NCBI GenBank assembly: GCA_029249345.1
Contig: JAQWHM010000007.1
Location: forward strand, 113,255-177,254
Source of the DNA: UBA10348 sp002469915
Lineage (GTDB): Bacteria; Bacteroidota; Rhodothermia; Rhodothermales; UBA10348
Length of the DNA: 64,000 nucleotides
Direction of reading: 5' to 3'
In this document: piece by piece, positions 43,514 through 52,842 of the stretch
Layout of the letters: each line of letters begins with the position of its first letter
Numbering within the stretch: position 1 is the stretch's first letter
Translations under genes and position numbers: made by a program
Notes under the pieces: model-generated
Told to the model about the DNA's origin: nothing
Seen by the model: only the letters and a program-made list of their open reading frames with translations
The model's database searches: none

Positions 43514-44309
43514 TCTATACATTCCCTTCGCAGCCCCGCGCATCACGTTGCTGGTGGCTGGTATCGTCTTGTTACTGGCGGGATGTTCAGCTTCCAGTCC
43601 TCGTGATATTGTATTCACTCCAGACGGCGTATTCCCCGACCATAAAGTCCAGGATATTCTAAGGTTGCTACCTGAGCGACCAGATCGCCTAGAAAGAATG
43701 GCCCTAGAAGCTCAAATTTCAGTTTCCTCACCGGATCAAAACGGGCGTTTCACTGCTATTGTTCACGCTTCAGGGACTGATTCTCTGCTGGCGCGCATTC
43801 GATTTCCATTAGGAATTGAAGGCGCGCGGGTCTTAATTGCCGGGGACTCAGCCTTCGTATATGATCGAATTGCACGGAAGGTCTTCAGAAGTTCTGTTCG
43901 CGCTATGGAAGCTGTTCTTCCCGGTTCGTTTGTCGGAAACGCCATGGTCGAAGAGACGCTCGGATTCCTGCGCCCTGATATGGACCAACGTTGGCTTAAA
44001 TCTTCTGACTCGACACGATACTATTTACATTCCCCTGACAGTTTGATGAGATATACCATCGACCCCGCTCACTGGAGAATCGAACAGATTCAGCAAAAAA
44101 ATGCCCGAGGTGAAGTGGTCGAACAAAGATGGTACCTAGATTTCAACATGATGGATGATATTCTCGTACCTCGACGTTCTATTCTTTCTCGACCGCACGA
44201 GAATACCCGCGTTGCCTTTGGGTTGAAAAAACTTGATGCTGAACGGACGCATCTAGATCTCGATTTGAACCCTAAAGACAATGTTACATGGGTCGATATC
44301 ACCGGATAA
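43497..44309 (+). CDS. DUF4292 lipoprotein (LolB-like fold)
   Basis: 270 residues from a TTG that overlaps the end of the TPR gene by 17 bases. The lipoprotein signal ends LLLAGC. The DUF4292 body (FTAIVHASGTDSLLARIRF, AFVYDRIARKVFR, YYLHSPDSLMRYTID, RWYLDFNMMDDILVP) is a half-barrel resembling LolA/LolB. In Bacteroidota, which lack a classical LolB, proteins of this sort are candidates for lipoprotein insertion; that role is inference. The stop overlaps the next start (TAATG). Confidence 0.85.
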   Translation: MSNINNLYIPFAAPRITLLVAGIVLLLAGCSASSPRDIVFTPDGVFPDHKVQDILRLLPERPDRLERMALEAQISVSSPDQNGRFTAIVHASGTDSLLARIRFPLGIEGARVLIAGDSAFVYDRIARKVFRSSVRAMEAVLPGSFVGNAMVEETLGFLRPDMDQRWLKSSDSTRYYLHSPDSLMRYTIDPAHWRIEQIQQKNARGEVVEQRWYLDFNMMDDILVPRRSILSRPHENTRVAFGLKKLDAERTHLDLDLNPKDNVTWVDITG

Positions 44310-45475
44310 TGCCTCGTATATCTTTCATACTGGTTTTGATGGTCTGGATCTGCGCACCGATATCGAGTGCTCAGGGTCAGACTGCACAGTCCTCAACGGA
44401 GACCAAACTTGAACTGCTTCGAGAAGAGATTGTCCAGGAAGAACAGCTTCTAGCTCAAACCGAGCAAGAAGAACAGGCTTCTGAAAAGCAATTGGCAGAT
44501 TTGAATCGTCAGCTTTCCTTACGCGAGGCCCTAGTTCACAACTACGGTAACCGTATTGCCCAATTACGATTCGAGCGGGATTCCCTTGGCACCTCTATTC
44601 AAAAGCTGAATACCGAATTAGATGTACTCAAGTCAGAGTATCATTCTAGAGCCTCTCATGCCTACCGCTACGGAAGACAGCATGACGCAGCACTGATTCT
44701 GTCTGCAGCATCTATCAATCAAATGTTGGTTCGCATTGGGTACCTCAGACGCTTTTCCCAAAAACGGCGCACTCAGCTTACCGCTATTCAACGAGCAGCA
44801 GATTTGTTAAGTGGGCAGCGGACGGAGATGCAGCGTAAACTGGTTGAATCAGAAATGATGCTGGTCACTGCCGACCGTGAGCAGGAAAAATTGGATGACT
44901 TGCGAAAAGATGTGCGGACCATCCTTTCTCAAATTCGATCTGAAAAGGAACTACAGGAAGAAAGCTTGACCGAAAAGCGAACCATGGAGCAACAACTTGT
45001 GGAGCTCATTCGGTCTTATCTCAACGTCGACACCGCCAATACATCATCGGCATCGTTAGCTGAGACGGCAGCCAGTTTTTCGGCGGCTCGAGGAATAATG
45101 GAGTGGCCCTCTGAGGGAACAGTCACCGAACCATTTGGGGAAATTGTTCATCCTGAATTTGGTACACGAACGCCCAATCCGGGAATTTTAATCTCCACTC
45201 CCCCGGGGTCTGAAGTAAAATCCGTCTTTCGTGGAACGGTCAGCACGATTGAATTCATACCGGATATGGGTCGATTCGTCATCGTAGAACATGGAAATTT
45301 CCATACGGTGTACGGTAATTTTTCCATGTTTTATATCTCCGTTGGCGATGAAGTTGAAGCGGGGCAATTGATTGGTCGATCCGGGACGGAGGCCGAGCCA
45401 AGGGGCGAGGCCGTATTTTTCGGAGTCTTCAAAGACGGCGTGCCACTTGACCCTTCAAACTGGCTCGAGAGATAA
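44309..45475 (+). CDS. EnvC-like murein hydrolase activator with degenerate LytM domain
   Basis: 388 residues from the ATG at 44309, which overlaps the preceding TAA. A signal peptide ends about SAQGQ. Residues about 30-245 are a long coiled coil. The C-terminal LytM/M23 fold (about 270-388; GTVTEPFGEIVHPEFGTRTP, FVIVEHGNFHTVYGNFSMF) lacks the zinc-ligand His and Asp near the start and has EAVFFGVF where active enzymes have HLHFEI. It should therefore activate amidases rather than cut peptidoglycan. An AmiC-type amidase is encoded at 37.1-38.1 kb. Confidence 0.9.
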   Translation: MPRISFILVLMVWICAPISSAQGQTAQSSTETKLELLREEIVQEEQLLAQTEQEEQASEKQLADLNRQLSLREALVHNYGNRIAQLRFERDSLGTSIQKLNTELDVLKSEYHSRASHAYRYGRQHDAALILSAASINQMLVRIGYLRRFSQKRRTQLTAIQRAADLLSGQRTEMQRKLVESEMMLVTADREQEKLDDLRKDVRTILSQIRSEKELQEESLTEKRTMEQQLVELIRSYLNVDTANTSSASLAETAASFSAARGIMEWPSEGTVTEPFGEIVHPEFGTRTPNPGILISTPPGSEVKSVFRGTVSTIEFIPDMGRFVIVEHGNFHTVYGNFSMFYISVGDEVEAGQLIGRSGTEAEPRGEAVFFGVFKDGVPLDPSNWLER

Positions 45476-45536
45476 CTCCTCGTGATACTTCACCTGTGAT
45501 GGTTGCCCCTACTAAGCTTCATGCGTAGCTTCGGGC

Positions 45537-46175
45537 ATGAGCGGACGGAAAGTCATAACGGAGCGGCACGTAACGGATGCCAAACAGGCAGGTAACAACA
45601 CCATTGTTGCACCTCCAGGTGCGCTTGTGACCCCTCTTGCTTCAGACGCTGCGCGCGCAGCGGGCATTTCTATCGTTTTTGGAAACGCCCAGCCTTCTAC
45701 TGAATCTCCTTCAAGCCCCGCCAACGACCTTATTTGTATTGGCTCCGATCACGGTGGGTTCGACTTGAAGAAAGAACTCAAAGACTATCTACAAAAAGCC
45801 GGTCGGACCGTTCAAGATGTGGGAGTTGACGCCCCCCGAAGTTGTGACTATCCAGATTATGCCTACGCTGTTTCCAGAATGGTTGCAGAAGGCAAAGCGG
45901 GGCTGGGAATTATGATTGACGGAGTAGGCGTTGGATCCGCCATGGTGTGTAATAAGGTACCAGGCATCCGTGCGGCCTGTGCGTACAACGAATTTGCAGC
46001 CTGGAATGCGAGAGCGCACAACAATGCGAACGTGTTGACCCTAGGAAGTAGATCCATGGGACCCGAGGTGGTAAAGCGAATCGTAGATGTGTTTCTGGCC
46101 ACCGAATTCGAAGGCGGACGTCATAGTAAACGAGTCAATAAGATCAAGGATTTAGAAAATCGATTCAACAGATAG
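45537..46175 (+). CDS. rpiB: RpiB/LacAB-family sugar-phosphate isomerase with N-terminal extension
   Basis: 212 residues. The RpiB core begins at about residue 64 (NDLICIGSDHGGFDLKKELK, His72). Before it is an extension of about 60 residues (VITERHVTDAKQAG, IVAPPGALVTPLASDAAR) of a type seen on proteins linked to bacterial microcompartments. The canonical catalytic Cys of RpiB (xCGTGIG) is replaced by Asp128 in MIDGVGVGSAM. The family converts ribulose-5-phosphate and ribose-5-phosphate; with this substitution the real substrate or activity is uncertain. No microcompartment shell gene is present. Follows the EnvC-like gene but probably has its own transcript. Confidence 0.85.
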   Translation: MSGRKVITERHVTDAKQAGNNTIVAPPGALVTPLASDAARAAGISIVFGNAQPSTESPSSPANDLICIGSDHGGFDLKKELKDYLQKAGRTVQDVGVDAPRSCDYPDYAYAVSRMVAEGKAGLGIMIDGVGVGSAMVCNKVPGIRAACAYNEFAAWNARAHNNANVLTLGSRSMGPEVVKRIVDVFLATEFEGGRHSKRVNKIKDLENRFNR

Positions 46176-46273
46176 CGGGTTCGTTTTCACCTGCTCTCAA
46201 TAGCCTTCATCGTTCGTGGCCGTATTTTGGGTATTCCTTGAATTTTTGAGCAGTAAACCCTCGTCTCAACACT

Positions 46274-47695
46274 ATGTCTGCAGCTTCTTACGACGTCCTG
46301 ATCATCGGAACCGGCCCTGGTGGGTACGAAACGGCTATCCGAGCCACTCAATTGGGTCTAAAAACCGCAGTTGTAGAGAAAAACAAACTAGGTGGGGTCT
46401 GCCTCAACATTGGCTGTATCCCCACTAAGGCGCTGCTTAAAAGTGCTGAGATCATGGAGTACTCCAAGCACCTTGATGCATATGGACTTACTCTTGATGG
46501 AACCATTACGCCTGCTTTTGACAAAGTGGTCCAGCGAAGTAGAGGCGTTGCCGATAAGATGAACAAGGGCATCCAATACCTGATGAGCAAGAACAAAATT
46601 GATGTTCTGATGGGCAAAGCCACCCTAGCTGGGAATGGTAAAGTGGACATTGAACCATCCACAGACATGGATGGCAAAAAAGTGGGCGAAAAGAAAACCG
46701 TAAGTGCAAAGCATATTATTGTGGCAACGGGTGCGCGACCACGCGAACTTCCGTCGTTGCCGTTTGATGGGAAGAAGATCATTTCCTCAACAGAAGCTCT
46801 TACACAGACAGACCGGCCAGCGCGCCTCTTGATTTGTGGAGCAGGCGCCATCGGTGTTGAGTTTGCCTACTTCTACCACAATATGGGCACGGAAGTGACC
46901 ATCATTGAGTTGCAAGATCGCATGGTTCCGGTCGAAGACAAGGATGTGAGTCGTGAACTGGCCCGTGCTTTCAAGAAGCAAGGCATCAAGGTCATGACGG
47001 GCTCAAAAGTCTCTTCAGTAGACACCAAGGGCAAATCACTGCAGGTGAAGATCGAAACCAAAAAGGGTGTTGAGACGATCGAAACTGATCAGGTTTTGAG
47101 TGCTGTGGGTGTCGTCGGTAACATCGAAAGCCTAGGTTTAGAAAAAGTTGGTGTTAAAACCGACCGCGGAGCCGTCGTTATCGATGAGTTCTGCCGAACC
47201 AATGTACCGGGCATTTACGCTATTGGTGACGTAGCAGGGCCGCCTTGGCTTGCGCACAAAGCCAGCCATGAAGGCGTGATTTGCGTAGAGAAAATTGCCG
47301 GCGAAAACGTTCACCCGATGAACAAGCTGAATATCCCTGGTTGTACCTACTGCCAGCCTCAGATTGCTTCAGTTGGGTACAACGAAGAGGCAGCTAAAGA
47401 AGCCGGACACGAGATCAAAGTTGGCAAATTTCCTTTCACTGCAAGTGGAAAAGCTTCGGCCATGGGGCATAACGAGGGCTTTGTGAAAGTCATTTACGAC
47501 GCCAAATATGGAGAATTCCTTGGCTGCCATATCATTGGATATGATGCGACGGAAATGATTGCAGAAGCCGTTACAGCCCGAACGCTGGAAACGACAGCAC
47601 ACGAAATCATGGAATCCATTCACCCCCATCCGACCCTATCGGAAGCGGTATTGGAAGCGACCCGGGCTGCATACGGGAAGTCTATCAACATGTAG
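46274..47695 (+). CDS. lpdA: dihydrolipoyl dehydrogenase
   Basis: 473 residues. FAD motif LIIGTGPGGYETAI at the start, redox-active disulfide C43-C48 in GGVCLNIGCIPTK, NAD-binding motif ICGAGAIGVEFAYFY near residue 180, and the dimer-interface HPHPTLSE with His450 and His452. It reoxidises dihydrolipoamide in the E3 position of pyruvate, 2-oxoglutarate or branched-chain dehydrogenase complexes. No E1 or E2 gene is adjacent. The ATG at 46274 is the standard start. Confidence 0.96.
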   Translation: MSAASYDVLIIGTGPGGYETAIRATQLGLKTAVVEKNKLGGVCLNIGCIPTKALLKSAEIMEYSKHLDAYGLTLDGTITPAFDKVVQRSRGVADKMNKGIQYLMSKNKIDVLMGKATLAGNGKVDIEPSTDMDGKKVGEKKTVSAKHIIVATGARPRELPSLPFDGKKIISSTEALTQTDRPARLLICGAGAIGVEFAYFYHNMGTEVTIIELQDRMVPVEDKDVSRELARAFKKQGIKVMTGSKVSSVDTKGKSLQVKIETKKGVETIETDQVLSAVGVVGNIESLGLEKVGVKTDRGAVVIDEFCRTNVPGIYAIGDVAGPPWLAHKASHEGVICVEKIAGENVHPMNKLNIPGCTYCQPQIASVGYNEEAAKEAGHEIKVGKFPFTASGKASAMGHNEGFVKVIYDAKYGEFLGCHIIGYDATEMIAEAVTARTLETTAHEIMESIHPHPTLSEAVLEATRAAYGKSINM

Positions 47696-47763
47696 GTCCA
47701 CGCCTACTCGTTTACCCGACGTGGCCTTTAACTACAGACGGTATTACGCGACTCATCGGACAT

Positions 47764-47789
47764 GTCGGCATCAGGAATATGATGCCGAC
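47764..47789. other. hairpin between convergent lpdA and metG
   Basis: GTCGGCATCA pairs with TGATGCCGAC (10 bp) with a six-base loop. No T-run on either strand. Possible transcript end or processing site. Confidence 0.45.
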
Positions 47790-47896
47790 CGTCGTCTAGG
47801 AATGTAGGAAATTCAACCCCTGATCAAGGACGTCGCTGGAACGCTGTCCTTGGATGCGACGTGATTCCATGCGATGCGAGTAAGCCCCTCGGCGCC

Positions 47897-49990
47897 CTAC
47901 CGAATTACGGCTCCGTCCTCGCCCGTGGACTGCATGATAGACAAAGCTCCTGTACGGTCTTCAGCCATCAGGACCATGCCCTGGCTCTCCATCCCCATCA
48001 TCTTACGAGGAGCAAGATTCGCAACGACTGCGACTTGTTGGCCGACCAAACTCTCAGGCTCAAAATGCTCGGCTGCTCCAGCTAATATCTGACGCTGTTC
48101 GAAGCCAAGATCAATCTGCAACTTCAAAAGCTTTTTAGATTTAGGAATGCGTTCAGCAGACAGAACCGTTCCCATTCGAAAATCAAGTTTGACGAAATCA
48201 TCATAGGTGATGATTTCTTTGACCGGCTCATACGGCTCACTCGTTTCGACCTCTTCTTCTGGTCCACCAAGTTTTGCTTTTTGTTCTTCAATCACGTCGT
48301 CTTCAATTTTTGAGAATAGAATTTCGGACTCGCCGAGCTTCTGCCCGACCGGTAACAGACACTGACCGGCGTCGTCCCAGCTAATGCCGTCCTTGGATTG
48401 TCCTGGCTCACTGGAGCGAACACCCTCCATACCAAGCATTTTTCGCATCCTGATGGCAGAGAATGGAAGTACAGGCTCCATTAATACGGCCAAAGAAGCA
48501 CAAATCTGTAGGGACACGTGAATAGTGTTGGCACATTGCTGTGCATTCGTCTTCCGACTGTGCCAAGGCTCACTGTCATTAAAGTACTTGTTACCCATTC
48601 GCGCCAAAGCCATTGTTTCAAAAACGGCTTCACGATTTCGGTAGTTATCATAGGCCGACCCAATACGATCCGGGAAGGTCTTCAGCTTTTCGATCACTTC
48701 TTGATCAAGAGCGTCGGGCTTGACCAATTCAGGCACCTTCCCCTTTGCAAAACGGTGAGCAAAGGTCATTGTCCGATTCACAAAATTCCCAAGGACATCC
48801 GCCAATTCGGAGTTAACCCTTGTTTGGAATTCATTCCAGTTAAAATCGGCATCTTTTGTTTCCGGAAGCATGGTCGCGAGAGCGTACCGAAGCAAATCAG
48901 GATCAAGATCTTCCAAATACTCATGCAGCCAGACTGCCCAGTTGCGGCTAGTTGAAAGCTTACTCCCTTCGATATTCAGAAATTCGTTGGCAGGAACGTT
49001 GTCTGGCAGAACATAGGCTCCGTGCGCCATTAACATGGCAGGAAACATGAGGCAATGAAAGACGATGTTATCTTTTCCGATAAAGTGAACCAGACGCGTC
49101 TTCTCATCCTGCCAGTACGACTTCCAGGCTTCGGGCTTACCCTGTTCCTTGGCCCATTCTTTAGTTGCAGAAATGTATCCGATGGGAGCATCGAACCAAA
49201 CGTAGATGACCTTACCCGATGCATCTACGCCAATTTTCTCTGCGACATCCTGAGGCACAGGAACGCCCCACGGTACATCCCGCGTAATGGCCCTCTCGCG
49301 TAACCCATCGTTGAGCCAACTTTTAATCTGCCCCAATACATTGGGCTTCCATTCCGGGTGCGTGTCAATCCACTTTTCTAGTCGCTCCTGAAAATCTCCA
49401 AGAGGAAGGTACCAATGCGTCGTTTCTCGCAACTCCGGCGTGGCATCCGTTATTGTGCTACGCGGATTAACGAGTTCCATCGGACTAAGCGTGGTGCCAC
49501 ATTTTTCGCACTGATCACCGTACGCATTATCGTTACCGCAGGATGGGCACGTACCGACTACAAATCGATCTGCGAGAAACATTCCGGCTTCTGGATCGAA
49601 CAGCTGCTGTTCGGTTTTCAGCGAAAAAACATCCTTTTCAGCCAAATTTCGAAAGAACTCTTGGCTCGTCTCCGAGTGAATCTCGTTTGTAGTCCGCGAG
49701 AAGTTGTCGAAACTCATTCCAAATTTTTCGAACGAGTCGGTAATCATCGGATGATATCGATCAACGATATCTTTCGGAGAAACGCCTTCGTTTCTCGCTC
49801 TGATCATGATGGCTACACCCATTTCATCTGAGCCACAAACAAATACCACATCTTTTCCCTTGAGACGTTGATATCTACAGAACATATCGGGTGGCAGGTA
49901 AGCCCCGGCCAAATGTCCAAGGTGAATGGGTCCATTGGCGTACGGGAGGGCAGCCGTAACTAAGATGCGATCAAAGTCCTTTTGGGACAT
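47897..49990 (-). CDS. metG: methionyl-tRNA synthetase with C-terminal tRNA-binding domain
   Basis: 697 residues, class I. The HIGH motif is HLGH (residues 23-26). The zinc knuckle CPSCGNDNAYGDQCEKCG is complete. The KMSKS motif is KLSTS. A C-terminal EMAP-II-like domain (about 590-697; FRMGTVLSAERIPKSKKL, VANLAPRKMMGMESQGMVL) adds dimerisation and tRNA binding. The ATG at 49990 starts a standard N-terminus. Divergent from hisA. Confidence 0.97.
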   Translation of the reverse strand: MSQKDFDRILVTAALPYANGPIHLGHLAGAYLPPDMFCRYQRLKGKDVVFVCGSDEMGVAIMIRARNEGVSPKDIVDRYHPMITDSFEKFGMSFDNFSRTTNEIHSETSQEFFRNLAEKDVFSLKTEQQLFDPEAGMFLADRFVVGTCPSCGNDNAYGDQCEKCGTTLSPMELVNPRSTITDATPELRETTHWYLPLGDFQERLEKWIDTHPEWKPNVLGQIKSWLNDGLRERAITRDVPWGVPVPQDVAEKIGVDASGKVIYVWFDAPIGYISATKEWAKEQGKPEAWKSYWQDEKTRLVHFIGKDNIVFHCLMFPAMLMAHGAYVLPDNVPANEFLNIEGSKLSTSRNWAVWLHEYLEDLDPDLLRYALATMLPETKDADFNWNEFQTRVNSELADVLGNFVNRTMTFAHRFAKGKVPELVKPDALDQEVIEKLKTFPDRIGSAYDNYRNREAVFETMALARMGNKYFNDSEPWHSRKTNAQQCANTIHVSLQICASLAVLMEPVLPFSAIRMRKMLGMEGVRSSEPGQSKDGISWDDAGQCLLPVGQKLGESEILFSKIEDDVIEEQKAKLGGPEEEVETSEPYEPVKEIITYDDFVKLDFRMGTVLSAERIPKSKKLLKLQIDLGFEQRQILAGAAEHFEPESLVGQQVAVVANLAPRKMMGMESQGMVLMAEDRTGALSIMQSTGEDGAVIR

Positions 49991-50181
49991 GGAGCTTACT
50001 CGTATTGAGATGTTGCAGGTGCGACAGCGAAAGAATCAGAAGGGAATAAACAACATATGTAGCATAGTTGATTCCTAATTATAGGGCGATCGTATGGAAA
50101 GCAGGTAAAAACGGTACCGATTAGTTCGGGAAACTCCATCCAATGGGTGCCGTTGGAGCCGGAATCCAATCAGACACAGAT

Positions 50182-50973
50182 ATGATTCTCGTCATTCCAG
50201 CCATTGATTTACGCGGTGGATGCTGCGTTCGACTCTACCAAGGAGAGTACGAAAAGGAACAGGTGTACTTTGACGACCCTGTCAAAATGGCCAAACTCTG
50301 GCGTATTCAAAATGCGAAAGTGCTTCATCTCGTCGATCTAGACGCTGCAAAAGGCGGTACCGACAATAACACCGAGGTCATACATCAAATTTGTAAGGAG
50401 TTAGATATTCCCGTCCAGATCGGTGGTGGAATTCGAACGGCAGAGGATATAGACCGTGCATTGGAAGCCGGTGCATACCGAGTAATTATCGGAACTGCCG
50501 CGGTAGAAAATCCCGATTTGGTCTCCACCGCTGTCGAGAAGCATGGTGCAAGCAGAATTGTCGTCGGTATAGATGCAAAAGACGGTGAGGTTCGGGTGCA
50601 GGGTTGGACAGAAGGCAGTGGCCAAAACGCCGTCCAATTTGCTCGCGATATGGAGGACCGAGGATGTCGGCGTATCGTATATACGGACATCTCCAGAGAC
50701 GGAACCATGGAAGGTCCCAATATGGAGGCCTATCGAGAAATGGGCTCTGAGCTCAAAAAAGCCAAAATCACGGCCTCAGGTGGTATTGGGAACCACCATC
50801 ACCTGATTAAACTGAATGAATTGAGCGATTTCAGAGTGGACTCGGTAATCGTAGGTCGTGCACTGTACGAAAACACCTTCCCGTGTCAGCAATTCTGGTG
50901 TTGGAATATGAAAGATGAAATCGACCTGTCGTGCTTCTCCACTGCAACACTGAAGAAAGGCCCCTCGTCTTAG
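50182..50973 (+). CDS. hisA: HisA: phosphoribosylformimino-5-aminoimidazole carboxamide ribotide isomerase
   Basis: 263 residues, a (beta/alpha)8 barrel with two phosphate-binding loops. The start ILVIPAIDLRGG gives catalytic Asp9, and VGIDAKDG gives Asp131; YTDISRDGT matches the second half of the active site. It isomerises ProFAR to PRFAR in histidine synthesis. The N-terminal ATG at 50182 is preferred over ATG 50143, which would add 13 unrelated residues. It stands outside any histidine operon here. The C-terminal 25 residues (CWNMKDEIDLSCF...) are longer than usual. Confidence 0.92.
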   Translation: MILVIPAIDLRGGCCVRLYQGEYEKEQVYFDDPVKMAKLWRIQNAKVLHLVDLDAAKGGTDNNTEVIHQICKELDIPVQIGGGIRTAEDIDRALEAGAYRVIIGTAAVENPDLVSTAVEKHGASRIVVGIDAKDGEVRVQGWTEGSGQNAVQFARDMEDRGCRRIVYTDISRDGTMEGPNMEAYREMGSELKKAKITASGGIGNHHHLIKLNELSDFRVDSVIVGRALYENTFPCQQFWCWNMKDEIDLSCFSTATLKKGPSS

Positions 50974-51100
50974 ATCATTAAGAACAGCGTGGATACAATA
51001 ATTATTGAATGGATCCGTTCTGCTTCTATCGACTGACATCGAAACGAACTCGGAAGACGTTTCAACATTTTCAGTCAATTTGATTTAACGAGGGAATCCG

Positions 51101-51541
51101 ATGAGCACCGACCAACCAGGGCGCCAACAGAAAGTAGTAATGGTGCTCGGCATCGCGGCAATCATTCTTTTTTCTGCCAACTTGTTTTCTGCGGTTTTGC
51201 AGCACTTCTGGCCTAATTCCAGCCCTCCAGAACAAGACCATGTGATGGTTGAATTAGCCCCTCATCGCCCACATCGAATCGTCATTCGCCACCGTAATCG
51301 GGCTTCAGCGACACCTGATATTAAATTCGATATCGACCTAGAATTGAAGCATCAATTGCAGCGATTAGAAGCCGATATCGCTTCTGAAATGGCCGAGTTT
51401 GAAAAGGAATTATCCTTCGAACTGGAACGAGGCCGTTGGCAACATTCTCTCGAGGCTGCGAAGGAAACACTGGAGAATGTGGAGATAAGCTTGAAGCAAA
51501 CTCAGCTAGAGCGCCTTTCCGAGGATGTATCGAGCAATTAG
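51101..51541 (+). CDS. small single-helix membrane protein with coiled-coil tail
   Basis: 146 residues. One membrane helix (VVMVLGIAAIILFSANLFSAVL, split across residues 12-33) and a C-terminal half rich in Glu, Leu and Lys with heptad spacing (LKHQLQRLEADIASEMAEFE). A good GAGGG-type ribosome site lies seven bases before the ATG. No family recognised. Confidence 0.7.
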   Translation: MSTDQPGRQQKVVMVLGIAAIILFSANLFSAVLQHFWPNSSPPEQDHVMVELAPHRPHRIVIRHRNRASATPDIKFDIDLELKHQLQRLEADIASEMAEFEKELSFELERGRWQHSLEAAKETLENVEISLKQTQLERLSEDVSSN

Positions 51542-51631
51542 CTGCCGTATCGAGGCCTCACCAAAGGGCGCGCCGAGTCACATCCAATAGCCGCAAGATC
51601 GTATCTTAGGAAGCAACCAATTTCCCTAGAT

Positions 51632-52780
51632 ATGCTACCCTGTCAGTCCGACGCGTTTTCGCTGGATCCCAATTTTCACTATTTGAACTGTGCCTACATG
51701 TCCCCTCTACCCAAACGGGTTGAAGCGGTCGGCATTTCAGCGGTGATGGGAAAAAGAAACCCATCCGTCCTTTCAACGAAAGACTTTTTTAGGACTGCAG
51801 ACTCAATCCGCAGCCTATTCGCACAATTGGTGGATGCGCCTGATGCGTCTTCTATCTCCCTCATTCCGTCCGTTTCGTATGCAGTAGCTATTGCTGCAAA
51901 CAACCTGAAGACACGACCCGGACAAAACATCGTTGTTCTGCACGAGCAGTTTCCAAGTAATGTCTACTCCTGGAATCGACTCGCTGAAGACCAGTCTCTG
52001 ACTGTGCGATCCGTTTCCTCTCCACAAGATGTTTCACGCTGGAGCGAAGCGATTCTCTCCGCGATTGATGAACAGACTGCAATGGTTGCGCTACCCGCCG
52101 TCCACTGGACAGATGGTACGCTTTTCGACTTAGTAGCTATTGGCCAAAAAACCCGCTCAGTGGGTGCTGCACTACTTATTGATGGGACGCAATCGGTTGG
52201 AGCGCTTCCATTTAGTGTGTCAGAGATCCAACCCGATGCGCTCATCGTTGCCGGATACAAGTGGATGATGGGTCCCTACTCCTGCGGTATGGCCTACTGG
52301 AGCAAACGATTCCTGTCTGGACGGCCTATTGAAGAAAACTGGATTAACAGACGCGATAGTGAGAACTTCGCACGCCTAGTGGATTACGAGAGTGAGTATC
52401 AACCCGGGGCCATTCGCTTCGATGTGGGAGAAAAAAGCAACTTTATCCTACTGCCAATGATGGAAGAAGCCCTAAAAATGATTCTAGAATGGAGTCCTGA
52501 ACGCATTCAGACCTACACCGGCGCACTTCTCGAGCCCTGGATCGATCCCATCCAACGGCTTGGTTTCCACATCAGCTCCCCAAGTTTGCGTGGTAATCAC
52601 TTGTTCGGACTCAGACTTCCCGAAAAACTGGATCCAGTCGAAGTGAAGAACACGCTTGATGAGCATAACGTCTTTGTATCAGTTCGGGGAAATGCGATTC
52701 GAGTGGCTCCCCACCTATACAATACACAAGCGGATATGACGGCAATGGTAGACGCACTAAAACGCTCTGCTCGCTCCTGA
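51632..52780 (+). CDS. class V aminotransferase (cysteine desulfurase/kynureninase-like fold)
   Basis: 382 residues, PLP-dependent. It begins FHYLNCAYMSPLPKRV, typical of the class V group, with ALLIDGTQSVGALP as the Asp contacting the pyridine nitrogen and AGYKWMMGPYSCG with the Schiff-base Lys. The distinctive Cys loop of SufS/NifS is not obvious, so a selenocysteine lyase, desulfurase or kynureninase-type substrate remains open. The gene stands between an unknown membrane protein and lolA, without an obvious pathway partner. Confidence 0.85.
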   Translation: MLPCQSDAFSLDPNFHYLNCAYMSPLPKRVEAVGISAVMGKRNPSVLSTKDFFRTADSIRSLFAQLVDAPDASSISLIPSVSYAVAIAANNLKTRPGQNIVVLHEQFPSNVYSWNRLAEDQSLTVRSVSSPQDVSRWSEAILSAIDEQTAMVALPAVHWTDGTLFDLVAIGQKTRSVGAALLIDGTQSVGALPFSVSEIQPDALIVAGYKWMMGPYSCGMAYWSKRFLSGRPIEENWINRRDSENFARLVDYESEYQPGAIRFDVGEKSNFILLPMMEEALKMILEWSPERIQTYTGALLEPWIDPIQRLGFHISSPSLRGNHLFGLRLPEKLDPVEVKNTLDEHNVFVSVRGNAIRVAPHLYNTQADMTAMVDALKRSARS

Positions 52781-52842
52781 GTCCAAATAACGAGTACGGC
52801 ACGTACTTTGAACTCTGCCTTGTAGTAACTCACGGTAATCGT

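Noticed and set aside
46348..46851. 167-residue antisense reading frame within lpdA
   Set aside because: Mirror of the lpdA FAD and disulfide region; no independent support.
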